A stretch of 64,000 nt of DNA from Micromonospora halotolerans. GTDB taxonomy: Bacteria; Actinomycetota; Actinomycetes; Mycobacteriales; Micromonosporaceae. Each line of letters opens with the position of its first letter. Positions within the stretch are counted from its first letter, which is position 1. Where the stretch lies: assembly GCF_032108445.1 (NCBI RefSeq), contig NZ_CP134876.1:2294001-2358000 (forward strand), given 5' to 3'. The notes beneath the pieces were generated by a model. That model made no database searches, was not told where the DNA came from, and was given only the letters and a program-made list of their open reading frames with translations. Positions 43,600-52,288 of this stretch are shown piece by piece. The translations under genes and the position numbers were made by a program.

Positions 43600-45456
43600 T
43601 CAGAACGCCTCCTCCGGGAGGTCCATGATCTCCAGGTCGGCGCCCTCGATGATCCGCCGGTCGGCGCCGATGCGGGGCAGCACCTCGCGGGCGAAGAACC
43701 GGGCGGCGGCCACCTTGCCGGTGTAGAACGCCTTGTCGGTGGCGGAGACATCGCCGCCGAGCGCCTTCAACGCCACGTCCGCCTGCTTCTGCAGCAGCCA
43801 GCCGACCACCAGGTCGCCGACCGCCAGCAGGAACCGGCGGCTGCTCAGGCCGACCTTGTAAAGGGCGCGGGCGTCGCCGCCCTGGGCCTCGGTCAGCCAG
43901 CCCATCATCACGCCGAGGATGTTCTGGATCTCGCCGAGGGCCTTGCCGAGCGCCTGCCGCTCCTCCTTGAGCTGGCCGTTGCCGGCCTCGGAGGCGATGA
44001 ACTCCTGGATCTCGCCGGCGACCGCCATGAGCGCCTTGCCGTTGTCCCGGACGATCTTCCGGAAGATCAGGTCGAGGCTCTGGATCGCCGTGGTGCCCTC
44101 GTAGAGGGTGTCGATCTTGGCGTCCCGGACGTACTGCTCCAGCGGGTAGTCCTGAAGGAAGCCGGAGCCGCCGAAGGTCTGCAGCGACTCATGGCCGAGC
44201 AGCTCGTACGCCCGCTCCGAGCCGACGCCCTTCACCAGCGGGAGGAGCAGGTCGTTGACCCGCTTGGCCAGCTTGGTGGCCTTCTCGTCACCGGCCGCCT
44301 CGGCGACCGCGACCCGGTCCTGCCAGGTGGCCGTGTAGCAGACCAGCGCGCGCAGGCCCTCGGCGTACGACTTCTGCATGAGCAGGGAGCGGCGCACGTC
44401 CGGGTGGTGCGTGATGGTCACCCGCGGGGCGGTCTTGTCGGTCTGCTGGACCAGGTCGGCGCCCTGCACCCGGTTCTTGGCGTACTCCAGGGCGTTCAGG
44501 TAGCCGGTGGAGAGGGTGGCGATCGCCTTGGTGCCGACCATCATCCGGGCGTACTCGATGATCATGAACATCTGCCGGATGCCGTCGTGCTTCTCGCCGA
44601 GCAGCCAACCCTTGGCCGGCACGCCATGCTCGCCGAAGGTCACCTCGCAGGTGTTGGAGACCTTCAGGCCCATCTTGTGCTCGACGTTGGTGGCGAAGAC
44701 GCCGTTGCGCTCGCCCAGCTCGCCGGTCTCCTCGTCGAAGTGGAACTTCGGCACGACGAAGAGGGACAGGCCCTTGGTGCCCGGGCCGCCGACGCCCTCG
44801 ACGCCGACCGGGCGGGCCAGCACGTAGTGGACGATGTTGTCGGTCAGGTCGTGCTCACCCGAGGTGATGAAGCGCTTGACGCCCTCGATGTGCCAGGAGC
44901 CGTCCGGCTGCGGGACGGCGCGGGTGCGGCCGGCGCCGACGTCCGAGCCGGCGTCCGGCTCGGTCAGCACCATGGTCGAGCCCCACTGCTTCTCGATGAA
45001 GAGCCGGGCCCACTTCTTCTGCTGCTCGGTGCCCTCGACGTGCAGCACGTGCGCGAAGGACGGGCCGGAGGCGTACATCCAGATCGGGGCGTTGGCGCCG
45101 AGCACCAGCTCGGCGAGCGACCACCAGAGGGCGCGCGGGGCGTTGGTGCCGCCGAGGACCTCCGGCAGGTCCAGCCGCCAGAACTCCGAGTCCATGAACG
45201 TCTGGTAGGACTTCTTGAACGACTCCGGCAGCGGCGCGGTGTGCGTCGCGGGGTCGAAGACCGGCGGGTTGCGGTCGCTGTCCGTGTAGCTGGCGGCCAG
45301 ATCCTCGCGGGCCAGGCGGTCGACCTCGGAGAGGAAGCTGCGGGCGGTGTCGACGTCCAGGTCCGTGTACGGCGCCTGGCCGAACGTCCGGTCCGCCCCG
45401 AAGACCTCGAACAGGTTGAACTCGAGGTCCCGAAGATTGCTCTTGTAGTGGGTCAT
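43600..45456 (-). CDS. Acyl-CoA dehydrogenase, long FadE5-like type
   Basis: A 618-residue flavoprotein that oxidises an acyl-CoA to the 2-enoyl-CoA in beta-oxidation. Longer than classical 380-residue enzymes, it matches the FadE5-type subgroup: an N-terminal extension ([18 protein letters not shown]), the FAD-domain [28 protein letters not shown], and the catalytic Glu in [19 protein letters not shown], then a C-terminal helical domain. Mycobacterial FadE5 has broad chain-length range, so the same may hold here. Two TTAC-N6-GTAA dyads upstream suggest TetR-type control. It is followed by a strong terminator. Confidence 0.92.
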   Translation of the reverse strand: MTHYKSNLRDLEFNLFEVFGADRTFGQAPYTDLDVDTARSFLSEVDRLAREDLAASYTDSDRNPPVFDPATHTAPLPESFKKSYQTFMDSEFWRLDLPEVLGGTNAPRALWWSLAELVLGANAPIWMYASGPSFAHVLHVEGTEQQKKWARLFIEKQWGSTMVLTEPDAGSDVGAGRTRAVPQPDGSWHIEGVKRFITSGEHDLTDNIVHYVLARPVGVEGVGGPGTKGLSLFVVPKFHFDEETGELGERNGVFATNVEHKMGLKVSNTCEVTFGEHGVPAKGWLLGEKHDGIRQMFMIIEYARMMVGTKAIATLSTGYLNALEYAKNRVQGADLVQQTDKTAPRVTITHHPDVRRSLLMQKSYAEGLRALVCYTATWQDRVAVAEAAGDEKATKLAKRVNDLLLPLVKGVGSERAYELLGHESLQTFGGSGFLQDYPLEQYVRDAKIDTLYEGTTAIQSLDLIFRKIVRDNGKALMAVAGEIQEFIASEAGNGQLKEERQALGKALGEIQNILGVMMGWLTEAQGGDARALYKVGLSSRRFLLAVGDLVVGWLLQKQADVALKALGGDVSATDKAFYTGKVAAARFFAREVLPRIGADRRIIEGADLEIMDLPEEAF

Positions 45457-45484
45457 GCTCGCTGGCCCCGCTTCCGGACAGGTG

Positions 45485-45524
45485 TTACCGATCAGTAACT
45501 CCAGACTGTATTACTCGCCGGTAG
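45485..45524. promoter_or_regulatory. Paired TTAC-N6-GTAA operators upstream of the acyl-CoA dehydrogenase
   Basis: TTAC-N6-GTAA at 45485-45498 (extended to GTTAC/GTAAC) and TTAC-N6-GTAG at 45511-45524, centres 26 bp apart, 28-70 bp before the start codon. This is the look of tandem TetR-type fatty-acid regulator sites; no matching regulator gene is adjacent. Confidence 0.6.
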
Positions 45525-45594
45525 CCAACGACAAGCCGATCTCGGAAGTGACAGCGATTACACACTTCCGGTTCACCCGACGGTGACCGTCGGC

Positions 45595-46722
45595 TCAACT
45601 CTCGGCCGCGCCGACCTCCCAGCTCGGCACCGGCGTGGCGGCAGCGCTGCGCGGCCCGGTGTATTCCATCAGGACCAGCGCGATGTCGTCGTCGAGCCGG
45701 CCGTGCACCCACTCGACCAGGGCGGTCTCCAGCGAGGCCAGACCGTCGGCGACGGTGCCGTGGCCGAGCAGCCGCCAGGCCCGGTCGGCGGTCGGGAAGA
45801 ACTCCCCGTCCCGGCGCGCCTCGCCCAGCCCGTCGGTGAAGAGCAGCAGCCGGTCGCCCGGCTCCAGCCGCTCCACCCGGGGCCGCACCACCGGCATGAA
45901 GCCGAGCGGCGGCGCGGGCGCCGGCGGTTCGAGCGGGATGACCGCGCCCCGGCGCAGCAGCAGCGGTGGCGGATGGCCACAGTTGACGATCGTGAGGGTG
46001 CCGCCCCGCTCCTCGACCAGCGCGGCGGTGACGAAGTCCTCGTCACCCACGTTGCGGGCCACCGCCCGGTCCAGGTCGGTCACCACCGCGCGGAGGTCCG
46101 CCCGCTCGTACGCCACGTGCCGGTAGGAGCCCAGCACGATGCTGGCCAGCCGGACCGCGTCCAACCCCTTGCCGCGCACGTCACCGATGATCATGCGGAC
46201 GCCGTACGGGGTGTCCATCGCCTCGTACAGGTCGCCGCCGATCTCGGCGGTCGCCGTGGAGGAGATGTAGCGGGCGGCCACCGCCAGGGTGCCGACCTGC
46301 GGGCCGAGCGACCGGAGCACCGCCTGCTGGGCGACCGAGGCGAGCCGGGACAGCTCCGCGATCTGCTCGGACTGGCGCCCGCGGACCGCCGCCACGGCAC
46401 CGGCGATCGCGGTGGCCAGCGCGATGCCGGCCACGTTGACCGCGGTGACCAGCGACATGGTCTGCTCCGCGAGGGCGAACGCGGCCCCGATCCCGGTGGC
46501 GAGCAGGCCCACCCCGAGCACCACCCGCCAGGACGCGAGCGCGGCGGCGAGGAACGGGGCGGCCACCATGAGCGCGATGTAGTGCGCCGGACGCCCGTCG
46601 GCCAGCTCGACGGCGGAGACGATCGCGAGCAGGGCGAGGGCCGCGCCGAGGCCGGCGCGGGATCCGGGGCTCAGTGGGCCGCGGCCCGACTGGAAGGGTT
46701 GCGTGCGTACATCGGACAGCAT
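45595..46722 (-). CDS. Membrane-bound PP2C (RsbU/SpoIIE-type) serine phosphatase
   Basis: A 375-residue protein. N-terminal membrane region of about four helices (about 20-110), a short coiled linker (GRQSEQIAELSRLASVAQQAVL), then a SpoIIE-type PP2C domain: EIGGDLYEAM, VRMIIGDVRGKGLDAV (metal-binding Asp), LVEERGGTLTIVNCGHPPPLLL, DRLLLFTDGLGEARR and DDDIALVLMEY. Such enzymes dephosphorylate anti-anti-sigma factors in partner-switching systems. No sigma or STAS gene is adjacent. The ATG at 46722 is chosen because the longer frame from 46818 extends to within five bases of the RlpA-like stop without a clear site. Confidence 0.87.
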   Translation of the reverse strand: MLSDVRTQPFQSGRGPLSPGSRAGLGAALALLAIVSAVELADGRPAHYIALMVAAPFLAAALASWRVVLGVGLLATGIGAAFALAEQTMSLVTAVNVAGIALATAIAGAVAAVRGRQSEQIAELSRLASVAQQAVLRSLGPQVGTLAVAARYISSTATAEIGGDLYEAMDTPYGVRMIIGDVRGKGLDAVRLASIVLGSYRHVAYERADLRAVVTDLDRAVARNVGDEDFVTAALVEERGGTLTIVNCGHPPPLLLRRGAVIPLEPPAPAPPLGFMPVVRPRVERLEPGDRLLLFTDGLGEARRDGEFFPTADRAWRLLGHGTVADGLASLETALVEWVHGRLDDDIALVLMEYTGPRSAAATPVPSWEVGAAES

Positions 46723-46822
46723 GCCTGATGGACGTGAACGGGTGAATGAACCTGGCCCGTCGTCCGAGGAGGTTCTGGCCGGCCGGATCCTGTCGCCGAC
46801 CCGATCGCCGCCGGTCACCCGG

Positions 46823-47452
46823 TCAGCCGAGGACCTCGTACCTGACGGTCAGCTCGCCGAGGTCGGTCGAGGCGATCGCGGCGAAGGCGGCCCGGGACAG
46901 GTCCAGGCAGCGGCCCGCGACGAACGGGCCGCGGTCGTTGATCCGCACCACGACGGACTTGCCGTTGGCCGGGTTGGTCACCCGGACCTTCGTGTTGAAC
47001 GGCAGCGTCTTGTGCGCGGCGGTCAGCGCGTCCGGGTTGAACGTCTCGCCGTTCGCGGTCATCTGCCCCTCGTCGTAGAAGGACGCGCCGCAGGAGCCGC
47101 TGTCCACGACCTTCGCGGCCGCGGTGGTCTTCTTCGCGGTCGGCTTCGGGCTCGCGGTCCGGGTCTTGCTCCGGGAGGCCGCCTGGGTCCGCGTCGCCGT
47201 CGGGCTCGGGGTGGCCTTCGGCGAGGGGGTCAGGCTCGGCGACACGCTCGGGGAGGCGGAGGGCGACGCCGAGCTGGGGGCGAGCGTGCTGGGCAGGGCC
47301 TCGACCGCGGCCGGGGTCGCGGCCGGCTCGGCCGAGGTGAGCTGGACGGCGCCGACCGTGCCGCCGATGGCGAGCACGACGCCGACCGCCGCGGTGGCGG
47401 CGATGCCGGCCGGTGAGGAGAACTTGCGGGTACGAAGGTGCCTACCAGCCAC
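46823..47452 (-). CDS. RlpA-like (double-psi beta-barrel) secreted protein
   Basis: A 209-residue protein. N-terminal signal anchor (about 12-35), a Pro/Ser/Thr/Lys-rich linker of about 80 residues, and a C-terminal RlpA-like double-psi barrel: [38 protein letters not shown] and [17 protein letters not shown] with the catalytic-type Asp. In Gram-negatives RlpA cleaves naked glycan strands; actinobacterial relatives act on the wall or are resuscitation-factor-like. GTG at 47452 with AAAGGA is preferred over a TTG at 47479 that lacks a site. Confidence 0.85.
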   Translation of the reverse strand: MAGRHLRTRKFSSPAGIAATAAVGVVLAIGGTVGAVQLTSAEPAATPAAVEALPSTLAPSSASPSASPSVSPSLTPSPKATPSPTATRTQAASRSKTRTASPKPTAKKTTAAAKVVDSGSCGASFYDEGQMTANGETFNPDALTAAHKTLPFNTKVRVTNPANGKSVVVRINDRGPFVAGRCLDLSRAAFAAIASTDLGELTVRYEVLG

Positions 47453-47657
47453 CGCCCGGTCCTTTCGTCTGCTGAACAAACCGGCTCGGACCGTAACGAG
47501 AGAAGCACTTCGGAAGTCAACGTGATCATGGTGCTATGCCCGCATTTACCCTGGTACGTGTAGCCGATCAAGCCAGCACCACTCCACCGAACGGATGAAG
47601 GAGCGCTGGCCGGGGCCGGTGCGACACCGCCTGGCACCGGTGCCCCAGGATGGAGGC

Positions 47658-48197
47658 GTGCTGAGCCGACGCCTGGTCGAACTGTTCCGGTGGGTCGACC
47701 CCGGCCCGGAGAGCAGCCATCTGGTCAGCGACCTCTCCACCTGGTGGCGCGATCCCGAGGTGCTGGCCGGGGTCGGGCCCGCCCTGGCCGGCCTCTTCCC
47801 GGCCACCCGGCCCACGGTCGTGATCGCCCCCGAGGTGACCGGGCTGCTGCTCGGTCCGCTGGTCGCGGTGGCCGCCGGCGCCGGGTTCCTGCCGGCCTAC
47901 AAGGACGGCGGGGAGCGGCGCCGGGTCGGACCCGTGCGCTGGGCCGGGACACCCGCCGACTACCGGGGTCGGCAGCTCCGGATCGGCGTGGACGCCCGGC
48001 ACCTCGGCCCCGGCGACCGGGTGCTGCTGGCCGACGACTGGGTGGCCACCGGGGCGCAGCTCGACGCGCTGCACCACCTGGTCCGGGACAGCGGGGCCGA
48101 GTTCGTCGGAACGGCCGCGCTCGTCGCGACCTGTCCGGCGCCGGTCGCCGAGCGGCTCCGGGTGCGTGCCCTGCTCACCGAAGAACAGTTGCCCTGA
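47658..48197 (+). CDS. Phosphoribosyltransferase-like protein
   Basis: A 179-residue protein with a type I phosphoribosyltransferase fold. The PRPP loop is GDRVLLADDWVATGAQLDAL (about 118-137), and RPTVVIAPEVTGLLLGPLVA forms the preceding strand-loop. Adenine phosphoribosyltransferase-like by length, but no base-specific motif is visible, so the substrate is open. GTG at 47658 with GATGGAGG upstream is chosen over an ATG at 47595. Confidence 0.75.
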   Translation: MLSRRLVELFRWVDPGPESSHLVSDLSTWWRDPEVLAGVGPALAGLFPATRPTVVIAPEVTGLLLGPLVAVAAGAGFLPAYKDGGERRRVGPVRWAGTPADYRGRQLRIGVDARHLGPGDRVLLADDWVATGAQLDALHHLVRDSGAEFVGTAALVATCPAPVAERLRVRALLTEEQLP

Positions 48198-48237
48198 GGG
48201 TTGACCTCAAGGGAGCTTCAACTCCGAAGATCGACGC

Positions 48238-49257
48238 ATGGACGACGGCATCCTGGACGAGGCGTACCAACGGCTGCACCGGACCGGCCCGGAGTTCGAG
48301 GGCTGGCTCTCCAACCACGGACCCATGGCGGTCGAGGCGCTGATCCGCCACGGCCACGGCACCCGCGTACACCGCTGGCTCGACGACTACCTGCGCCGGC
48401 TGGACGAGCTGCCCCGCGGGTTGCGACCGATCGACGACTGGCGGGCCGCGCTGGGCGACGCGAAACGCGCCGGCGACTGGCTCGCCCACTTCGACCGGGA
48501 GCTGCGGGAGCGCCCCTGGCGCCAGGTGCTCGGCGACTGGTGGCCGCGGCTGCTACCGGGCATCGCCGCCGGGGCCACCCACGGGGTGATCCGGGTCGGG
48601 CACGCGGTGCGGGTGCTGCGTACCGACGGGGAGAACCCGCAGCGGCTGGCCGAGCTGGGCCAGGCACTCGGCTACTGGGCCGCCCGCTGGCAGCCGGTGC
48701 CCGGGGCCGGCCCGCTCACCGGGCGATCCGACGTCCCGACCGCGCTCGCGGCGGTGCCCCGGCTGCCGGCCCAGACCGGCGGGATCCGGGACCGGCTGGG
48801 CCGGCTGACCGACGTACCCGAATGGCCCGGCGCCGTCGCGGCGCTGCACCCGCCCGCCGGCCCGGCCGCGGCCGAGCAGACCCTCACCGACCTGGTGCAC
48901 CGGACCGCGCTGGACTACCTGCGGTTCGGGCACGGCAACCCGGTGATGCTGGTGCACGCGGTGACCGCGCCGACCGCGGTGCTGCGCACCCTCCCGGCCC
49001 TGGATCCGGCGCTCTGGGCGCCGAGCGTCGCCGCGGCCTGGTCGGCCACGGCCGCCGTGACCTCGGTGTACGCCCCACCCACCCCGGCCCCCGCACCCGC
49101 CGTTGCGGAAGGCGAGCCGGCGGAGGTGTTCGCCCGGGCGGCCCGGCACGGCGACGCGCACGTGGTGAAGCTGGCCGACGCGGTGCTGGAGGCGCACGCG
49201 GCGACCCGTGACGCCCGGGTGCTCGCCGCCGCCGGCTACGCCGGCCAGCTCATCTGA
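48238..49257 (+). CDS. Questin-oxidase-like family protein
   Basis: A 339-residue protein matching the questin oxidase-like (former DUF4243) family: FEGWLSNHGPMAVEALIRHG, the Trp-rich LHVLGDWWPRLLPGI-type stretch, AAGATHGVIRVGHAVR, and later FGHGNPVMLVHAVTAP with conserved His. Fungal questin oxidase is a Baeyer-Villiger-type enzyme of anthraquinone breakdown, but bacterial members are uncharacterised. It begins 40 bp after the phosphoribosyltransferase gene and is probably co-transcribed with it. Confidence 0.8.
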   Translation: MDDGILDEAYQRLHRTGPEFEGWLSNHGPMAVEALIRHGHGTRVHRWLDDYLRRLDELPRGLRPIDDWRAALGDAKRAGDWLAHFDRELRERPWRQVLGDWWPRLLPGIAAGATHGVIRVGHAVRVLRTDGENPQRLAELGQALGYWAARWQPVPGAGPLTGRSDVPTALAAVPRLPAQTGGIRDRLGRLTDVPEWPGAVAALHPPAGPAAAEQTLTDLVHRTALDYLRFGHGNPVMLVHAVTAPTAVLRTLPALDPALWAPSVAAAWSATAAVTSVYAPPTPAPAPAVAEGEPAEVFARAARHGDAHVVKLADAVLEAHAATRDARVLAAAGYAGQLI

Positions 49258-49350
49258 GGAGGTGCTCGACGGCGTCGCAGACCCGGCCCAGCCGTTGGGG
49301 ACGGGCGAAATCCCGCGACGGGCCGACGGCCGGCGGTTAGCCTCGGCAGG

Positions 49351-49785
49351 ATGTGGCCCCGCATCGGTGGACTCCGCACCCTCGCCCTCGGCACGCCGGG
49401 CGAGCTGCGCACCACCCTCAACACCCTCGTGCTCTCCGGCGTGAAGACCGCCACGGCCGGATTGCTGACCGACGAGTACGCCACCGAGAACGAGGAGCTG
49501 GAACACGTCGGCGAGCGCCTCGTCCTGGTGGACGACGACGACAAGCTGATCGGCGTCGTCGAGGTCACCGACGTCGAGGTGGTCCGTTTCGCCGACGTGT
49601 CCTGGGATTTCGCCCGCTCCGAGGGTGAGGGGGACCGGTCCATCGAGGAATGGCGCGAGGGCCACCGCCGCTACTGGGCCCGGGTGGGCTTCCCCGTCGA
49701 CGACGACTCGCAGGTGGTCTGCATCCGGTTCCGGCTGGTCTCCGCCGGCGACGGCGGCATCAGCACCGGCGATCTGGGCACCTGA
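49351..49785 (+). CDS. ASCH-domain protein
   Basis: A 144-residue protein with the ASCH fold, a beta-barrel related to PUA domains that binds RNA or modified nucleosides. Seen: LGTPGELRTTLNTLVLSGVKTATAG with the conserved GxKT-like site, VLVDDDDKLIGVVEVTDVEV, and SIEEWREGHRRYW near the end. Members may act as amidohydrolases on acetylated cytidine or as RNA-binding regulators; which applies is unknown. Its stop lies four bases from the convergent oxidoreductase stop. Confidence 0.85.
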   Translation: MWPRIGGLRTLALGTPGELRTTLNTLVLSGVKTATAGLLTDEYATENEELEHVGERLVLVDDDDKLIGVVEVTDVEVVRFADVSWDFARSEGEGDRSIEEWREGHRRYWARVGFPVDDDSQVVCIRFRLVSAGDGGISTGDLGT

Positions 49786-49789
49786 CCGG

Positions 49790-50668
49790 TCAGAGCCGGC
49801 GCAGCTCGGGCAGCAGCTCCGCCGCCCGGACCAGCACCGCCTCGTCGCCGGCGTACCAGCTGCTGGCCCGGGGCCAGTGGGTCACCACGTCGGTGAAGCC
49901 CAGCCGCGCGGCCCGGGCGACCTGCTCGGCGAAGAAGTCCGCGTCGCGCAGGGAGAAGACCGGCGCCGAGTCCAGCGACAGGTAGCGGTCCAGGGTGGCC
50001 GGGTCGCGTCCCGCCTGCTCCAGCGTGCCGTCCAGCCGGGCGGACAGCTCGGCCACGGTCGACCACCAGCTCTCCAGGTCGTCGCCGCCGAGACCGGTGG
50101 TCACCCAGCCCTGCCCGAAGCGGGCGACCAGTCGCATCGAGCGGGGCCCGTTCGCGGCGACCACGAACGGCACCCGGGGCTGCTGGACGCAGCCGGGATT
50201 GTTCCGCGCGTCGACCGCGGCGAACCACTCGCCCCGCCAGGTCGTGCCGTCCTCCCGCAGGATCAGGTCGAGCAGCTCGGTGAACTCGGCGAACCGGTCG
50301 ACCCGCTGCCGGGGCGGCAGGGTCTCCCCGCCGAGGACCGCCGAGTCGAAACCGATGCCCCCCGCCCCGAGGCCGAGCAGCACCCGCCCCTCGGAGACGT
50401 CGTCCAGCGCGGTCACCTGCCGGGCGAACGCCGCCGGATGCCGGAAGTTCGGCGAGGCGACCAGGGTGCCGAGGCGGATCCGGGAGGTCACCGTCGCGGC
50501 GGCGGTCAGCGTGGTCATCGAGTCGAACCAGGGGCCGTCGACCAGGTCGCGCCACCCCAGGTGGTCGTAGGTCCAGGCGTGGTCGAAGCCCCACTCGTCC
50601 GCCTGCCGCCAACGCCGCCGGGAGTCCGACCAGCGCTGGTCGGGCAGGATCACGATGCCAATTCGCAT
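49790..50668 (-). CDS. LLM-class (F420-dependent) oxidoreductase
   Basis: A 292-residue TIM-barrel flavin/F420 oxidoreductase of the luciferase-like family: MRIGIVILPDQRWSDSRRRW, ADEWGFDHAWTYDHLGW, TLTAAATVTSRIRLGTLVA, FRHPAAFARQVTALDDVSEG and LGLGAGGIG. Actinobacterial members of this group generally use coenzyme F420; substrate unknown. It starts 49 bp before the end of the MerR-PP2C gene on the same strand. Confidence 0.88.
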   Translation of the reverse strand: MRIGIVILPDQRWSDSRRRWRQADEWGFDHAWTYDHLGWRDLVDGPWFDSMTTLTAAATVTSRIRLGTLVASPNFRHPAAFARQVTALDDVSEGRVLLGLGAGGIGFDSAVLGGETLPPRQRVDRFAEFTELLDLILREDGTTWRGEWFAAVDARNNPGCVQQPRVPFVVAANGPRSMRLVARFGQGWVTTGLGGDDLESWWSTVAELSARLDGTLEQAGRDPATLDRYLSLDSAPVFSLRDADFFAEQVARAARLGFTDVVTHWPRASSWYAGDEAVLVRAAELLPELRRL

Positions 50669-50717
50669 GATCGCCAGGGTACGACCCGGGTCGGACAGGC
50701 CGACCCGGGTCGGGGGA

Positions 50718-51770
50718 CTACCCCTCCACCAGGTCGGCGACCACGCAGGCGATGTTGTCGGGCGCGCCCGCGGCGTACGCGAGGTCGACCAGGCGCCCGA
50801 CGGCGGTCTCCGGGTCGTCGGCCCCGGCGAGCGCGGCGTGCAACGCCTCCGGGTCGACCACCGCCGCGAGCCCGTCGGAGCAGAGCAGGTAGCGGTCGCT
50901 GGCCAGGGCGGTCCGCAGCGCCAGGTCCGCCTCGACCTCGCCGGCACCGAGCGCCCGGGCCAGCAGGGCCCGCTGCGGATGCGCCCCGGCCTCGGCCGGG
51001 CTGAGCTTCCCCTGGTCGACCAGTGACTGGACATAGGTGTGGTCCTGGGTGAGCCGGGACAGCTCACCGCCACGCAGCAGGTACGCCCGGGTGTCCCCGA
51101 CGTGCACCAGGGCCAGCCGGGTGCCGCGCCGCAGGACAGCCGTGAGCGTGGTGACCGGCTGGTGGGCGGCGGTCGCGTGGGCGCGTACCGCCCGGTCGGC
51201 GGTCGCCACCGCATCGGCCAGCGCGGCGAGCAGGTCGGTGGCGGGCGCATCGGCCGACTCCAGCGGCCGCAGGGCGTCCACGGCGGCGGTGCTGGCGGAT
51301 GCCCCGCCCGGGCCCCGCATGCCGTCCGCCACGGCGAGCAGCGTCCCGCTGGCGTACGCGGTGTCCTCGTTGGATTCCCGGACGGCGCCCGTCTCGCAGC
51401 GGACGGCGTACCGGAAGGTGGTGTCGGACATGGTGGTGCCCCTCTCGGTGAGCTGGTCGACGAGGAGCGCGACGGCGCGGCCGCGGGCGGCCGTGTCGGC
51501 GCTGACCCGCCGCCACCAGGCGTCGACGGCCTCGGCGGCGGCCTCCGGCGGCAGGCCGCAGACGGCCCGGATCTCGGCCAGCGGCATGCCGGCCCGGCGC
51601 AGCGCGGCGATCAGCCGGGCCCGGTCGAGCTGGTCCGGCGCGTAGTACCGGTAGCCCGAGTGCGGGTCGACGGCGGCCGGTGGCAGCAGCCCCAGCTCGT
51701 CGTAGAGCCGCAGCGCCTTCGGCGTCAGGCGCGCCGCGCGGGCGAACGCCCCGATGGTCAGCAGCTCCAC
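50718..51770 (-). CDS. MerR-type regulator fused to a PP2C serine/threonine phosphatase
   Basis: A 350-residue two-domain protein. Residues 1-70 are a MerR winged helix (LLTIGAFARAARLTPKALRL, DPHSGYRYY); 75-112 a short helical linker; 118-350 a complete PP2C with RESNEDTAYA, VADGMRGPGG, VHVGDTRAYLLRGGELSRL, LLCSDGLAAVV and DNIACVV, so the metal-binding aspartates are intact. The GTG at 51770 has GAGGAGG upstream. An internal ATG at 51431 also has GAGAGGGG before it and would give a 237-residue stand-alone PP2C, the usual size. A phosphatase in the place of the MerR effector domain is unusual. Confidence 0.85.
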   Translation of the reverse strand: MELLTIGAFARAARLTPKALRLYDELGLLPPAAVDPHSGYRYYAPDQLDRARLIAALRRAGMPLAEIRAVCGLPPEAAAEAVDAWWRRVSADTAARGRAVALLVDQLTERGTTMSDTTFRYAVRCETGAVRESNEDTAYASGTLLAVADGMRGPGGASASTAAVDALRPLESADAPATDLLAALADAVATADRAVRAHATAAHQPVTTLTAVLRRGTRLALVHVGDTRAYLLRGGELSRLTQDHTYVQSLVDQGKLSPAEAGAHPQRALLARALGAGEVEADLALRTALASDRYLLCSDGLAAVVDPEALHAALAGADDPETAVGRLVDLAYAAGAPDNIACVVADLVEG

Positions 51771-51903
51771 GAACCCATCCTCCTCGCGCCGCTCGTGTCT
51801 CGTCGTGCCGGTCGCGGCGACCGGCACGGACCACGCTGGGCCTTGCCGCAGGGGCAGGGTCAAGGCGTTGACGATGTATCGATCACTTAACTATGTTGCC
51901 GGT

Positions 51904-52233
51904 GTGACCCAGATGCGGGAGCCCACGTTCCTGATCCTCACCGTGCTCGCCGGTGGGCCCCGGCACGGTTACGGGATCATCCAGGAGGTCACCACGCTCT
52001 CCGCCGCGCGCGTCGCCCTGCTGCCCGGCACCCTCTACACCGCGTTGGACCGCCTCACCGCGCAGGGCCTGGTCGAGCCCGACCACGAGGAGGTGGTGGA
52101 CGGCCGGCTGCGCCGCTACTACCGGCTCACCTCCACGGGCCTCGACGCGCTGCGCGCCGAGACCGCCCGGCTGCGCCAGCTCACCACCGCCGCCGAGACC
52201 CGGCTGCGCGCCCTGCGCCCCCGCACCGCCTGA
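51904..52233 (+). CDS. PadR-family regulator
   Basis: A 109-residue PadR winged-helix protein: REPTFLILTVLAGGPRHGYG, then LLPGTLYTALDRLTAQGLVE and RRYYRLTSTGLDALRAETARL. Start is GTG at 51904; ATG at 51913 is possible. TTGACG at about 51868 and TAACTA or TATGTT after it could be the promoter. Such small PadR proteins usually repress themselves and the membrane protein next door, as the layout here suggests. Confidence 0.88.
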   Translation: MTQMREPTFLILTVLAGGPRHGYGIIQEVTTLSAARVALLPGTLYTALDRLTAQGLVEPDHEEVVDGRLRRYYRLTSTGLDALRAETARLRQLTTAAETRLRALRPRTA

Positions 52234-52288
52234 CCCGCGTCCCGGGCCGCCACCGGCCCACCACCCGACCGACCTGAAGGGGACGGCC

